Notes: a model not told the origin generated them from the sequence alone. DNA of 64,000 bases from Salininema proteolyticum (GCF_042685645.1 NZ_JBHUNX010000001.1:1054001-1118000), one strand, 5' to 3'; positions 26,047 through 33,798 are shown, numbered from the stretch's first letter. Numbers and translations are program-made.

Positions 26047-26349
26047 GATGGGCTCCTTCCGGAAGGAGGGACCGGAGCCGGGCACGGCGCGGCCCGGGCC
26101 GGTCTCGTTCTTTTCGGTCTTGCGCGGCCTCGTTCCATGCCGCGCACCCTCCTCCGCATCCGGAGGCCCTGAAAGCAGTCCTGAGGACTGTGAAGCGCAG
26201 ATATCATTGTCCCCCATGGGGAAATACCCGCGACGGCGGCCCTGCCGACTCCGGCCCGCGGATCACCGCGTACCGGCGCCGCCACCGGCCGGAACCCTCT
26301 GGACCGCCATGAGCCGGACTCTCCGATGCGGAAGAGGTCTATTCGGTCC
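26047..26349 (-). other. Intergenic region with dyads and probable internal promoter
   Basis: This 303-bp gap splits the substrate block. It contains a perfect dyad CAGTCCT-G-AGGACTG (26176-26190) and the palindrome CCCCATGGGG (26212-26221), with AT-rich GATATCA nearby that could supply a minus-strand -10 for the WXG100-like gene. No 11-bp TCTC repeats are present. No gene is supported here. Confidence 0.4.
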
Positions 26350-27324
26350 TCACCGCGTCAGGCCGTCGCGGATGTCGTCGTTGCCCTTGCTCTCGTAATC
26401 GGAGCCGTCCGGCTGGTCCCCGGCGTTGTTCATGTTCTCCTTCATGCGGGGGACCTGGTTGTTGGCCGTGGCCGACGCCACGCCGTACACGCTGCTGCCC
26501 AGCACCTTGCTCGTCTGGCCGATGACCTTGCTCATCTTGCCGAGGGCCTCGGAGATCTGCCCCATCAGCTTGGCGCCCTTGGCGAGAACCTTGGAGATCA
26601 TCGCGACCGACTTGCCCAGCATGCCGGCGAACGAACTGATGGCCGCCGCGACGCTCCCGCCGAAGGTCACCGCCGCCATGGCGAGGGCGGCCGGGAACAG
26701 CATGAGCGCGAACTTGATCAGCTCGGCGATGACGGCCTTGATGAGCTCTTGCAGAACCGTCGCGATGAACTGCACGGCGGTGATGAGCTCCTGGGAGGTG
26801 ACGGTCCTGGCGCCGAGCGAGCCGATGGAGTCGGCCACGGTGGCCAGCTCCTCCTTCGCCTTCGCCGCCGCGTCGTCGTCCCAGTCGAGGAGCATGTCGT
26901 CGCCGACCTTCTTCACCTCTTCGGCCAGGAGGTAGGAGACCTGCTCGACCGCGCTCCACCGCTTGATCGACTCGTCCAGCAGCTCGGGGTTCCCGGTGAC
27001 CATCCCGAGGGCGGACTCCAGGGGCACGATGGCGTGGATCAGGAAGTCCAGGCCGTTGGCGATGAGCGTCCCGATCGGGTCGGTGACCGCGCCGACCGCC
27101 TGCCCGGCGATCACCGACGCCCCGGCGACCGCCTGCTCGACGTTGGCCTTCCCGTCCTCGTTGTTCCCGGCTCCCTGGTACACGTTCACACCGGCGCCGT
27201 AGACGGTCATCCCCGCGCCGCCCTCGGCGTCGAAGGCGTCGCCGCCGGTCGGCCACGGGTTGCTGTCGGGGAGGTCGTCGAGACCGGAGACCATTTCGTC
27301 GTACTCGGAGGTTTCCTCTGCCAT
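26350..27324 (-). CDS. Helical type VII substrate-like protein with hydrophobic core
   Basis: A 324-residue protein. It has an acidic N-terminus (MAEETSEYDEMVSGLDD), a WXG-superfamily-like helical region (about 60-185, with SIKRWSAVEQVSYLLAEEVKKV as an extended helix), then a long hydrophobic amphipathic stretch (about 190-275, LIKFALMLFPAALAMAAVTFGG and repeated SK(V/A)...K helices) and a charged tail. It resembles the larger 'WXG100 plus hydrophobic domain' proteins that accompany EspC-like partners in actinobacteria and may insert into membranes. Start ATG 27324 shares a base with the upstream stop (TGATG). No enzymatic domain is recognised. Confidence 0.65.
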   Translation of the reverse strand: MAEETSEYDEMVSGLDDLPDSNPWPTGGDAFDAEGGAGMTVYGAGVNVYQGAGNNEDGKANVEQAVAGASVIAGQAVGAVTDPIGTLIANGLDFLIHAIVPLESALGMVTGNPELLDESIKRWSAVEQVSYLLAEEVKKVGDDMLLDWDDDAAAKAKEELATVADSIGSLGARTVTSQELITAVQFIATVLQELIKAVIAELIKFALMLFPAALAMAAVTFGGSVAAAISSFAGMLGKSVAMISKVLAKGAKLMGQISEALGKMSKVIGQTSKVLGSSVYGVASATANNQVPRMKENMNNAGDQPDGSDYESKGNDDIRDGLTR

Positions 27325-27737
27325 CAGTCCGTTCCCTTCTCAGCGTCGCCGGCGGTCCCTGTGCCGGAGCCGTCACCGGTCCCCGTCCCGGAACCGCCAC
27401 CCGTCCCCGCGTCGTCCAAGTCGTCCAAGATCGACTCCAAGAGTTTCTTGATGCGCTCTTCGGTGTCCTTGTAGTTCTCCGCCGACGTGGAGAGGCGGTC
27501 CTGGAAACTCTCCAGCGCCGACGGGACGAGCTCGAAGAGCGGGACCATGTCCTTGGAGTAGACCTCGGTGTAGATCATCCCGATGAGGCCGCCGATGAAG
27601 ACGCCCCATCCCTCGATTCCCGGGTCGGCCCCCTCGGCCGCCTCGGACAGCTTCCCCGCGTCCTCGGAGAGGGACCCCACGCGGTCGGCCCCGGACTCCA
27701 TGGCCTCGATGGCGAAGGTCTTGGAATGCCCGCTCAT
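27324..27737 (-). CDS. EspC-like type VII secretion partner
   Basis: A 137-residue, mostly helical protein with the EspC/DUF2580-like pattern: MSGHSKTFAIEAMESGADRVGSLSEDAGKL, a central hydrophobic Gly segment (IEGWGVFIGGLIGMIYTEVYSKD), a helix FQDRLSTSAENYKDTEERIKKLLESIL, then a Gly/Thr/Ser/Asp low-complexity tail. ESX substrates commonly have this two-helix plus flexible tail layout. It starts one base after the YbaB-like stop and its own stop overlaps the next start, so the first three genes form a tight operon. Confidence 0.68.
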   Translation of the reverse strand: MSGHSKTFAIEAMESGADRVGSLSEDAGKLSEAAEGADPGIEGWGVFIGGLIGMIYTEVYSKDMVPLFELVPSALESFQDRLSTSAENYKDTEERIKKLLESILDDLDDAGTGGGSGTGTGDGSGTGTAGDAEKGTD

Positions 27738-27738
27738 A

Positions 27739-28182
27739 TCAGTTCGCCCCCTTCGGCTCGGCGGACTTGCCGCCCGACGCGGGCGGCGCCGCGTTCGGCT
27801 TCATCAGCGACGCGAAAAGGTCGTCGATCTGATGGGACATCTTCGCCCCCACCTTCTCGAAATGCCCGGCCAGGAGGTCCGTGTCGACGTCGTCTCCTCC
27901 GCCGAACACCCCGGTGCGCAGCCCCTCCAGCGCGGCATTGACCCCGTCGCTCAGCTCGTGTCCGACGGTCATGGTGTCGATGCTCGTGTCCAGCGGTTCG
28001 AGGACTTCGATCGCCACCTCGCCGGGATACCGGGCCGTGATCCGGACCTTCCCCTCGAAGACCTCTTTGACGCACTCGGCGTTCTCATCGATGATCGGGG
28101 CCCGTGCCTCGCCGTCGGCGCTCGCCGTTCGCGGTGCGGAGTCGTCCGGTTCGCCACTGCGGGACGGTTCAGGGGACGCCAT
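27739..28182 (-). CDS. YbaB/EbfC-like protein, second copy, first gene of the substrate operon
   Basis: A 147-residue homologue of the protein at 23066-23464: a disordered Ser/Asp-rich start, then CVKEVFEGKVRITARYPGEVAIEVLEPLD, helix VGHELSDGVNAALEGLR, a second helix FEKVGAKMSHQIDDLFASLM and a Pro/Ser/Lys tail. YbaB-like genes often head type VII substrate operons in actinobacteria. It is preceded by the second four-copy 11-bp repeat promoter (28249-28301), mirroring the first copy. Its role could be transcriptional feedback or chaperoning; neither is proven. Confidence 0.72.
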   Translation of the reverse strand: MASPEPSRSGEPDDSAPRTASADGEARAPIIDENAECVKEVFEGKVRITARYPGEVAIEVLEPLDTSIDTMTVGHELSDGVNAALEGLRTGVFGGGDDVDTDLLAGHFEKVGAKMSHQIDDLFASLMKPNAAPPASGGKSAEPKGAN

Positions 28183-28248
28183 CGCTCTCCTCTTCTCTCT
28201 CCATGGGAAAACGGCATATGCCGCAAGGCAAGGCTAGGCCGGACGCGG

Positions 28249-28301
28249 TGCTTATCCCAGGTGTGAGAGCGGTCTGAGATCGATCGGAGAGCGGTTTGAG
28301 A
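28249..28301 (-). promoter_or_regulatory. Second four-copy 11-bp SARP-like operator
   Basis: Read on the minus strand, heptamers TCTCAAA, TCTCCGA, TCTCAGA and TCTCACA start at 28301, 28290, 28279 and 28268, each exactly 11 bp apart. Seven bases after the last lies TAAGCA (28254-28249), a candidate -10, 66 bp before the ATG at 28182. The layout and leader length match the first copy at 22945-22998. Confidence 0.72.
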
Positions 28302-28390
28302 GAGCCGGCGGCACGGCCTTGGACAACAGCGGACATCGAGGTGAAACTCATTCCGTCCCGAAGGGGCTCGGCGGGTCGAGTTCCGGTGCA

Positions 28391-28418
28391 TTGACAGGGA
28401 TCGGGGGGAGGCTATCCT
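28391..28418 (+). promoter_or_regulatory. Strong promoter for a leaderless methyltransferase gene
   Basis: TTGACA (28391-28396), 16 bp, then TATCCT (28413-28418) is close to the housekeeping consensus. The ATG at 28426 lies 8 bases after the -10, exactly where transcription should begin, so the mRNA is probably leaderless. No ribosome-binding site is needed. Confidence 0.7.
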
Positions 28419-28425
28419 CAAGATC

Positions 28426-29010
28426 ATGCCCGATGCCGACGCTCGATGGAGCGACTACTACAAGGCCACGGACGGCAGGGGCCTGAACCCCCTATACCGG
28501 CAAGCGGTCGGCCTCTTCTCCGAACCGGGCCGCGCGCTCGATATCGGTTGCGGCACCGGGATAGAGGCCGGAGACCTCCTCGACCGGGGCTGGGCCGTCA
28601 CCGCAATGGACAGCGAGCCGGCCGCCGTCGCGGCCGTCATCGATCGGATCGGAGGGAATCCGCTGTTGACGGTCGTGGATTCCCCATGCTGGTGGGGCCA
28701 GGGGCTGGGGGCGGTTCAGTTCGCGTGGGCGGGATACTCCCTCCCCTTCATGGACGTGGCCGCCGCGTGGGAGGGGATCACCGGCCATGTGGTCGCCGGA
28801 GGGGTCTTCGCGGGGCAGTTCTTCGGTGAACGCGACGACTGGGCCGCCGGCGACGACGTGGAGGCCGTCAGCGTGTCCCGATTGGAGGAGATGCTCACCG
28901 GCTGGGAGGTTATCCGCTGTGACGAGCGGGACGAGGACGGGCCGTCCGCGAACCACGGCGAGAAGCACTGGCACGTCTACTCGGTGGTCGCCCGGCGGAC
29001 CGGCGGCTGA
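28426..29010 (+). CDS. SAM-dependent class I methyltransferase
   Basis: A 194-residue Rossmann-fold methyltransferase. SAM motif I is ALDIGCGTGIEAGDLLDRGW (about 40-59), motif II ends VTAMDSEPAAV, and a later acidic helix follows. The sequence RWSDYYKATDGRGLNPLY is typical of the TPMT/TehB-like class, but the substrate is not evident. It is read away from the type VII operon from a divergent region that also holds the minus-strand SARP-like operator, so coordinated control is possible. It ends at a 16-bp hairpin. Confidence 0.85.
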   Translation: MPDADARWSDYYKATDGRGLNPLYRQAVGLFSEPGRALDIGCGTGIEAGDLLDRGWAVTAMDSEPAAVAAVIDRIGGNPLLTVVDSPCWWGQGLGAVQFAWAGYSLPFMDVAAAWEGITGHVVAGGVFAGQFFGERDDWAAGDDVEAVSVSRLEEMLTGWEVIRCDERDEDGPSANHGEKHWHVYSVVARRTGG

Positions 29011-29051
29011 CGCCGGTCGAAGCGCTGTGACGCCGGCCCGCGGCACCGACG

Positions 29052-29086
29052 CAAGCGGGGTCGAGGCACCGCCTCGACCCCGCTTG
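29052..29086. terminator. Terminator between convergent methyltransferase and lipoprotein genes
   Basis: A perfect 16-bp stem (CAAGCGGGGTCGAGGC with its complement) closes an ACC loop. There is no long T-run. The remaining sequence to 29212 shows nothing else. Confidence 0.7.
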
Positions 29087-29212
29087 TGTCACCGGCTGAT
29101 CCGGCCCGTTCCGGATCGTCTCTCCCGTCATCGGGAGGAGCGGACGGTCCGGGCACGGGCGCCCATAGTCGGCGACTTCGGACTCACGTCACCGTGAGGA
29201 GTGGATGGCCCC

Positions 29213-30517
29213 CTACCCCTCGGCGAGATAGACCTCGCTGGCCGCGGAGACAGCGTATCCCTGTCCCACTTCCGCCAACTTGAACGGGATGTCGCCCGAC
29301 AGGTCGTCGCCGGACTCGCCGTCGATCGCCACGGTCTTGCCCTCCACCGTGTATCCGATGTAGACTGCGCCGTTCCGGCCGGCGTACAAGTGGTCGGGGA
29401 CCTTCCGGGAATCCCCGTCCTCCCACCGCCAGCGCTCCTCGCCGCTGGCGATGTCGTAGGAGACCAGCGACTTCTCGCCCTTCTCCTCCCGGATGCAGAC
29501 GAGGCTGTCCGCCATGTCGTCCACGCAATCACTCCCGGCCTTCTCGGACCAGGTCATGACGACTTCACCGTCGGCGACGTTCAGAACCGCGTACTCGACT
29601 TCCTCTTCGGCGGCCCAGTTGTCGACCTCCACCACGATGAACCGGTCGCCGAAGTCGACTTCGGCGCGGTCGAGCGGTTCCGGGTACGGATACGTCCAGA
29701 CCTCGTCGCCCGTCGACGCGTCCTCCCCGCGGTAGGCCTGGTACCGGTCGTCGTGCTTCTCGTGGGCGACCTGCCCGGTCACCACGTCGCCGTGCAGGCC
29801 CTGGGCCTTGAAGTCGGAGTCCACTTGCCGGAAAGAGCCGTCCTCCATGGACAGGACGACCGCTTCGGAGTAGGCGTTGGCGTTTCCGACCCTCAGCAGC
29901 ATCCTCTGCCCGTCCGCCTGGATGAGGCCGATACTGGCCCGGCCGCTGTCCACCATGTCGGTGATGTCGAGCTCGGTGCTCCACACTTCGGAGCCGTCCT
30001 CGGCGCCGACCGCCGAAGCCCTGAGCACGTCGGAGTCGGGTTGGGAACCCGTTCCCTCGACTCTGGCCACTCCGGCGGTGACGGCCACGACCCCGTCCGA
30101 CGTCTCATCGATCGCGTAGACGGAGCCGTCGAGCTCGCCTCCCTCGCCCAACTTCGGGACGTCCCAGCTCTCCATCGTCTCCCCGGTGGCCACGGAGGTC
30201 ACGGTGAGGCTGCCGGGGAGAACGTCGATGGGCGCGGCGTACACGTAACGGAACCCGCCCAGCACCCGGCCGGTGTGGCGCTGGATCGCCTTATCGGTGC
30301 TCGGCACGATCACGGGCTCTTCCGCGAACTTCACCGGCGGATCATAGTCGGGCAGGCCGGGGGCGTCGGCACCGCCGTCCTCCTCGGCAGCTTCGGCCGC
30401 CTCCTCCGCCTTGTCGTCGACTTTCCCTTCCGGGTCCTCGCTCCCGCACGCCGCGGTCGTCGCCAATAGCGCCGCGATTCCCGCCGCCGCCATGGCTCTC
30501 AATGCTCTTTGGGTCAT
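29213..30517 (-). CDS. Lipoprotein with PQQ-like beta-propeller
   Basis: A 434-residue exported lipoprotein. Starting at ATG 30517 gives MTQRALRAMAAAGIAALLATTAAC, a type II signal peptide with the lipidated Cys at 24 (lipobox LATTAAC region). The mature part is acidic, beginning GSEDPEGKVDDKAEEAAE, followed by repeated strands such as VAVTAGVARVEGTGS, DGEVVMTWSEKAGS and VYIGYTVEGKTVAIDGESG, each about 40 residues, as in PQQ-like propellers (BamB-like). No catalytic residues are evident; it may bind proteins or act as an extracytoplasmic sensor. The longer frame to 30583 lacks support. Confidence 0.82.
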   Translation of the reverse strand: MTQRALRAMAAAGIAALLATTAACGSEDPEGKVDDKAEEAAEAAEEDGGADAPGLPDYDPPVKFAEEPVIVPSTDKAIQRHTGRVLGGFRYVYAAPIDVLPGSLTVTSVATGETMESWDVPKLGEGGELDGSVYAIDETSDGVVAVTAGVARVEGTGSQPDSDVLRASAVGAEDGSEVWSTELDITDMVDSGRASIGLIQADGQRMLLRVGNANAYSEAVVLSMEDGSFRQVDSDFKAQGLHGDVVTGQVAHEKHDDRYQAYRGEDASTGDEVWTYPYPEPLDRAEVDFGDRFIVVEVDNWAAEEEVEYAVLNVADGEVVMTWSEKAGSDCVDDMADSLVCIREEKGEKSLVSYDIASGEERWRWEDGDSRKVPDHLYAGRNGAVYIGYTVEGKTVAIDGESGDDLSGDIPFKLAEVGQGYAVSAASEVYLAEG

Positions 30518-30899
30518 GATTGAAGAGTAATCGCCGGTCACCACAGTAAGAGACGGTGCCACCGGATTCCGCCCGCGCGACACTGCCGGTGGCCTCGACC
30601 GCCCCGAGTCAGGGCCACAGTGAACGGGGAATTCCGCATCACGTTGGCTCGCAAGGAGTATCGGTATTCGTGCAGCGGCGCAGGTCTGAAGGGGTCGGAG
30701 TCCGGCGCCTGGGCAATGGAGCGAGGCCGGGATCCCGTCGGCGTGAAAAGTCCATGAAACACCAGTGAAGAGGCCTCGTACCGTGGGTCGTCCGACTCGA
30801 CGGCGACGGGCGAGTCGGAGAACCCCCTCCGCGGGAGGGGCGTTGTCGACCCCGCAGCGACGCCTTCAACGGCCGCTCGATCGAAATGGAGATGATGTC
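30518..30899. other. Divergent intergenic region, no gene seen
   Basis: This 382-bp gap separates the lipoprotein (-) and peptidoglycan-binding (+) genes and must hold both promoters. AT-rich GATTACTC just before the lipoprotein start and GGGGAATTCC with downstream TATTCG (about 30625-30672) are weak candidates. Frames here lack a coding signature. Confidence 0.35.
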
Positions 30900-31364
30900 A
30901 TGAGAAGGGCAATTCGCCGAACCACGATGGTCCTCGCCACGCTGGCGACCGCGACCGTCATGAGCTTCGCCGCCACTCCCGCCGGCGCCGCGCCGACCGG
31001 GACGGGCTCCGCGGAGCCCGTGCAGAACAACATCGCAGCGGCCGCGTCCGCCGGCTGCAATACCGCAACGAAGGTCAACAGGACCAATGGAACGCTCAAT
31101 CTGCCGACCTACAACGGAAACGCCACCTGCGTCATGGGCCAGGGCTCGCAGGGAGCCGCCGTCAAGGTCCTGCAGGCCACGCTGTATCGCTGCTACGGCG
31201 CCGGAATCTCCATCGACGGCGTGTTCGGGCCGAACACGGCGACCGCGCTGAAGAGGGCCCAGGAGAAGATGAGGATTCCCGCAGACGGCGTCTACGGCCC
31301 GCAGACGAGGGACGCCCTGGTCTGGCTCTTCCTCAGCCCGTCGGGGGCGTGCCGGACGCTCTGA
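30900..31364 (+). CDS. Secreted peptidoglycan-binding domain protein
   Basis: A 154-residue exported protein. ATG 30900 follows GGAG with an 8-base gap and opens a Sec signal peptide (MRRAIRRTTMVLATLATATVMSFAATPAGA). The mature protein carries one PG_binding_1 domain: GSQGAAVKVLQATLYRCYGAGISIDGVFGPNTATALKRAQEKMRIPADGVYGPQTRDALV (about 90-145). Four Cys suggest two disulfides. No catalytic domain is attached, so it probably only binds cell wall or inhibits. It ends before a very strong terminator. Confidence 0.88.
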   Translation: MRRAIRRTTMVLATLATATVMSFAATPAGAAPTGTGSAEPVQNNIAAAASAGCNTATKVNRTNGTLNLPTYNGNATCVMGQGSQGAAVKVLQATLYRCYGAGISIDGVFGPNTATALKRAQEKMRIPADGVYGPQTRDALVWLFLSPSGACRTL

Positions 31365-31415
31365 GGGCAGAGTGCGCGATTCCGGTTATGGCGCGATTCG
31401 CGGCGACCACGCGAA

Positions 31416-31459
31416 CGGCGGGCCGGGGCACGGGGGATCCCCCGTGCCCCGGCCCGCCG
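31416..31459. terminator. 44-bp perfect palindrome terminator
   Basis: A 21-bp arm (CGGCGGGCCGGGGCACGGGG plus one G) and its exact complement meet at a 2-base AT centre. It lies between the convergent peptidoglycan-binding and PepSY genes and can end both transcripts; no T-run is present. Confidence 0.7.
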
Positions 31460-31508
31460 GGCTGTACCGTCGGCGGGTCGGCATGCCCCGTTCTCCGCCG
31501 GCGTCGGC

Positions 31509-32897
31509 CTAACCTGCCGGCTCGGAAGTCCTCCTCCCCGCGACCACGAAGTCGACGAGGAAGAACGCCACGAGCGGAATGCCGAACAGCGGCATGAACC
31601 AGCACAGCAGCACCGTCAGGAACGCGGTCGGAACCCATGCCCACCACGGCAGCTTGCGAAGACCGCCGCGCGGGAAGGGCCTGCCGACCAGGGAGTCGGA
31701 CCGGCGCCGCTGCCACCAGGACTTATAGCCCAGGTAGATCATGTAGACCAACCCGCCCATCACCAGGGCCAGGGCGATCTGGTTGGGCAGGCCGAACAGC
31801 AGGCCCATGTGCAGCGCGATCGTCACGTTGATGGCCTTGGCGATCCACGGCCAGTCCGAGAACGCCAGGGAGTCGACCACCTCGTGCTCGTGGGCCGAGA
31901 GCACCATCTTGTCCTGCTGGACGGGGAAGGACCGCTGCCTCTCGGCGACCATGAAGTCCTCGCCCATCGTGGTGGGAAGCGTGATCTCGTACGGCGAGCG
32001 GATACCCTGCCGTTCGGCTTCGGCGGCCACGTCCTCGATCTCGCGCAGGGCCCACTCGTTGCCCTCGTCGGAGTCCGAGCCGCCGCCGTGGTGGGCGTGG
32101 TCGCCCCCGCCGCCGGCGTTGCTGATCGACGGCTGGGTCCACCCCAGCTGGGCGCGGACATCGCCGATGCTCTTACCGGCATACGTCGACCAGGTCAATC
32201 CCGTGGCGGAGAGGAACAGCAGGACGGCCAGCACGATGACGCCGGTGCCCTTGTGCCGCCGCACCGACTTGGCGCGGGCGCTCCCGTTCTTCTTCTGCCT
32301 GCGGTTGAAGAACCACAGGACCAGGCCGCCGAGCGCCAGGACCCACAGCCACGAGGCGGCCAGCTCCGAGTAGAGCCGGCCGGGCTCTCCCAGGTGCAGG
32401 TTCCGGTGCAGGGTCGACACCCATTCGCGAACGGGCATGGCCGAACTGGACCCGTAGGTCGTCGACAGCCCCTGCACCTCGCCGGTGTAGGGATTCACGA
32501 AGGCCACCGGGGAGCCCTCGGAACCCCCGCCGGGGACGTCGACCCCGCTGATCAGCACCTGGGTGGTGGAATCGGCGTCGGGAGCGGGGCGGACGGCGGC
32601 CACCGTCGCGTCCGGGTACTCGGTCAGGACGGCGTTCACCTGCGAGTTCAGCGGCATGGTCTCATCGCCGGACTCGGATACCCCGGTGAGGTCGGCGTAC
32701 ATGGCGTCTTCCACCGGATAGGACAGGGCGTAGAGGAGGCCGGAGAAGGCGGCCACGAAGATGAACGGGGCGACCAGGATTCCGACGTAGAAGTGCAGTC
32801 GGAGCATGGTCTGGCGGAGTCCGCGCTTGAGGTCGGCGGACTGGGCGGGGGCCGGAACGGCCACCTCGGGTTCTCGAGCGTCGTCTTTGAGCGACAT
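31509..32897 (-). CDS. PepSY-associated membrane protein with His-rich loop
   Basis: A 462-residue PepSY_TM family protein, related to proteins linked with metal or siderophore handling. ATG 32897 follows AGGAG. Helix 1 is YVGILVAPFIFVAAFSGLLYALSYP (about 37-60), followed by a PepSY-like periplasmic domain (about 80-150), more helices around 185-210 and 225-250, a large loop (260-350) and four helices to the end. The loop holds GGGGDHAHHGGGSDSDEGNEW, a likely metal-binding His/Asp cluster. The frame upstream to 33695 is not coding. A small membrane gene follows upstream on the same strand. Confidence 0.85.
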   Translation of the reverse strand: MSLKDDAREPEVAVPAPAQSADLKRGLRQTMLRLHFYVGILVAPFIFVAAFSGLLYALSYPVEDAMYADLTGVSESGDETMPLNSQVNAVLTEYPDATVAAVRPAPDADSTTQVLISGVDVPGGGSEGSPVAFVNPYTGEVQGLSTTYGSSSAMPVREWVSTLHRNLHLGEPGRLYSELAASWLWVLALGGLVLWFFNRRQKKNGSARAKSVRRHKGTGVIVLAVLLFLSATGLTWSTYAGKSIGDVRAQLGWTQPSISNAGGGGDHAHHGGGSDSDEGNEWALREIEDVAAEAERQGIRSPYEITLPTTMGEDFMVAERQRSFPVQQDKMVLSAHEHEVVDSLAFSDWPWIAKAINVTIALHMGLLFGLPNQIALALVMGGLVYMIYLGYKSWWQRRRSDSLVGRPFPRGGLRKLPWWAWVPTAFLTVLLCWFMPLFGIPLVAFFLVDFVVAGRRTSEPAG

Positions 32898-32998
32898 GTC
32901 GTCTCCTAGCGTGAGGAGGGCACGGTCTGCGGGCGCGCGCCGCGGGGCGCACGCGTGTCCACGGTGGAACGGAATGGAGGTGAGAGGAGGCGGGGAGT

Positions 32999-33583
32999 TC
33001 AGCCGAACCGCGGAGGACCGCGCCGTCGCACGTGCGAGAGCAGGGCGACGGCCGGGGAGACGGGAAGGGGACGGGAGATCGGAGCCGGGAGGCGGGGGAC
33101 CTCCATGGGCGGACGGGCGAACGATCGGACGGTCGCCAGGAACAGGAGGAGGGCCACCGCGAGCCGCTCCACGGCGCGCTCGCCGCAATGCAGCCACCAG
33201 GCCTGGGATAGCCCTGCGAGGGTGTGCGCGGCCATCATGGTGCCGTCCGAGGAGGCGTCCGCCAGAACCGCGGCGGCGTGGCCGTGGCCGTGAGCGCTCA
33301 GGGTGAAGACGAGGTGGAGCCCGACCTGGAGGACGCAGGAGGAGGCCACCAGCGTGGGCAGGCCCCGCGAGCGCGCGCTGAGGAGGTAGGCGGCGGCGGA
33401 CGCGATTGCCAGGGACAGAATGTAATGGAGAGTGCCGGGTCCAGCACCGTGAGCTACCTGGTGGAGGAGCAGGGAGAGGGGCACGCTGACGGCGGCGAAT
33501 CCGCCAGCGCGGGCCAGTCTCAGCAGTCCTCGCGAGGGGTCCACGGCAGCCATTGTGACAGACGCTCCGGCGTGGGGGGACAT
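32999..33583 (-). CDS. Small polytopic membrane protein of unknown function
   Basis: A 194-residue protein with about five hydrophobic segments (SVPLSLLLHQVAHG, LSLAIASAAAYLL, VASSCVLQVGLHLVFTL, MMAAHTLAGLSQAWWL, ALLLFLATV). Conserved-looking His residues within or near helices (HQVAHGAG, HLVF, SAHGHGHAAA, AAHTLAG, LHCGE) suggest metal binding. It precedes the PepSY gene by about 100 bp in the same direction, so the pair may handle a metal ion such as copper or iron. ATG 33583 is used; ATG 33553 is an alternative. TATAAA lies about 18 bp upstream, implying a near-leaderless message. Confidence 0.65.
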   Translation of the reverse strand: MSPHAGASVTMAAVDPSRGLLRLARAGGFAAVSVPLSLLLHQVAHGAGPGTLHYILSLAIASAAAYLLSARSRGLPTLVASSCVLQVGLHLVFTLSAHGHGHAAAVLADASSDGTMMAAHTLAGLSQAWWLHCGERAVERLAVALLLFLATVRSFARPPMEVPRLPAPISRPLPVSPAVALLSHVRRRGPPRFG

Positions 33584-33651
33584 CGGTATCGGAAATGTTC
33601 TTTATAGTTATGCCCGGCGTCCGTGAGCGGGTGCGGCCCAAGGAGAAAGGA

Positions 33652-33669
33652 CGGGGGTCGAAACCCCCG
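33652..33669 (-). terminator. Terminator downstream of fabF
   Basis: CGGGGGT and ACCCCCG pair around a CGAA-type tetraloop. Read on the minus strand it is followed by CCTTTCTCC, giving a modest U-rich tail about 100 bp past the fabF stop. Confidence 0.55.
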
Positions 33670-33729
33670 CCCTTCAAGCGGTTCCCCTTGCGCACGTGAA
33701 GGGAGTCCTCAGTCCGGTTCTACCCGGGG

Positions 33730-33798
33730 CCAGAACACTTCTGGCTCTACCCTTTTCCAGAATACTTCTGGCTCTACCCTTTTCCAGAATACTTCTGG
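33730..33798. repeat. 27-bp tandem repeat duplicating the fabF 3' end
   Basis: Three copies of a 15-bp palindrome CCAGAAYACTTCTGG lie at 33730-33744, 33757-33771 and 33784-33798, exactly 27 bp apart, joined by CTCTACCCTTTT or a variant. On the coding strand the unit encodes the end of FabF (QKYSGKG and stop) and is then repeated after the stop codon. Copies 2 and 3 are identical; the outermost has diverged. Each copy could be a protein-binding dyad or a small mRNA hairpin. Confidence 0.8.

Noticed and set aside
30625..30672. ECF-sigma type promoter (GGAATT...) before the peptidoglycan-binding gene
   Set aside because: Spacing to a matching -10 is not convincing and no second element was found.
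33730..33798. CRISPR-like array at the fabF end
   Set aside because: Spacing is only 27 bp, spacers are near-identical and only three copies exist; it is a tandem duplication, not a CRISPR.
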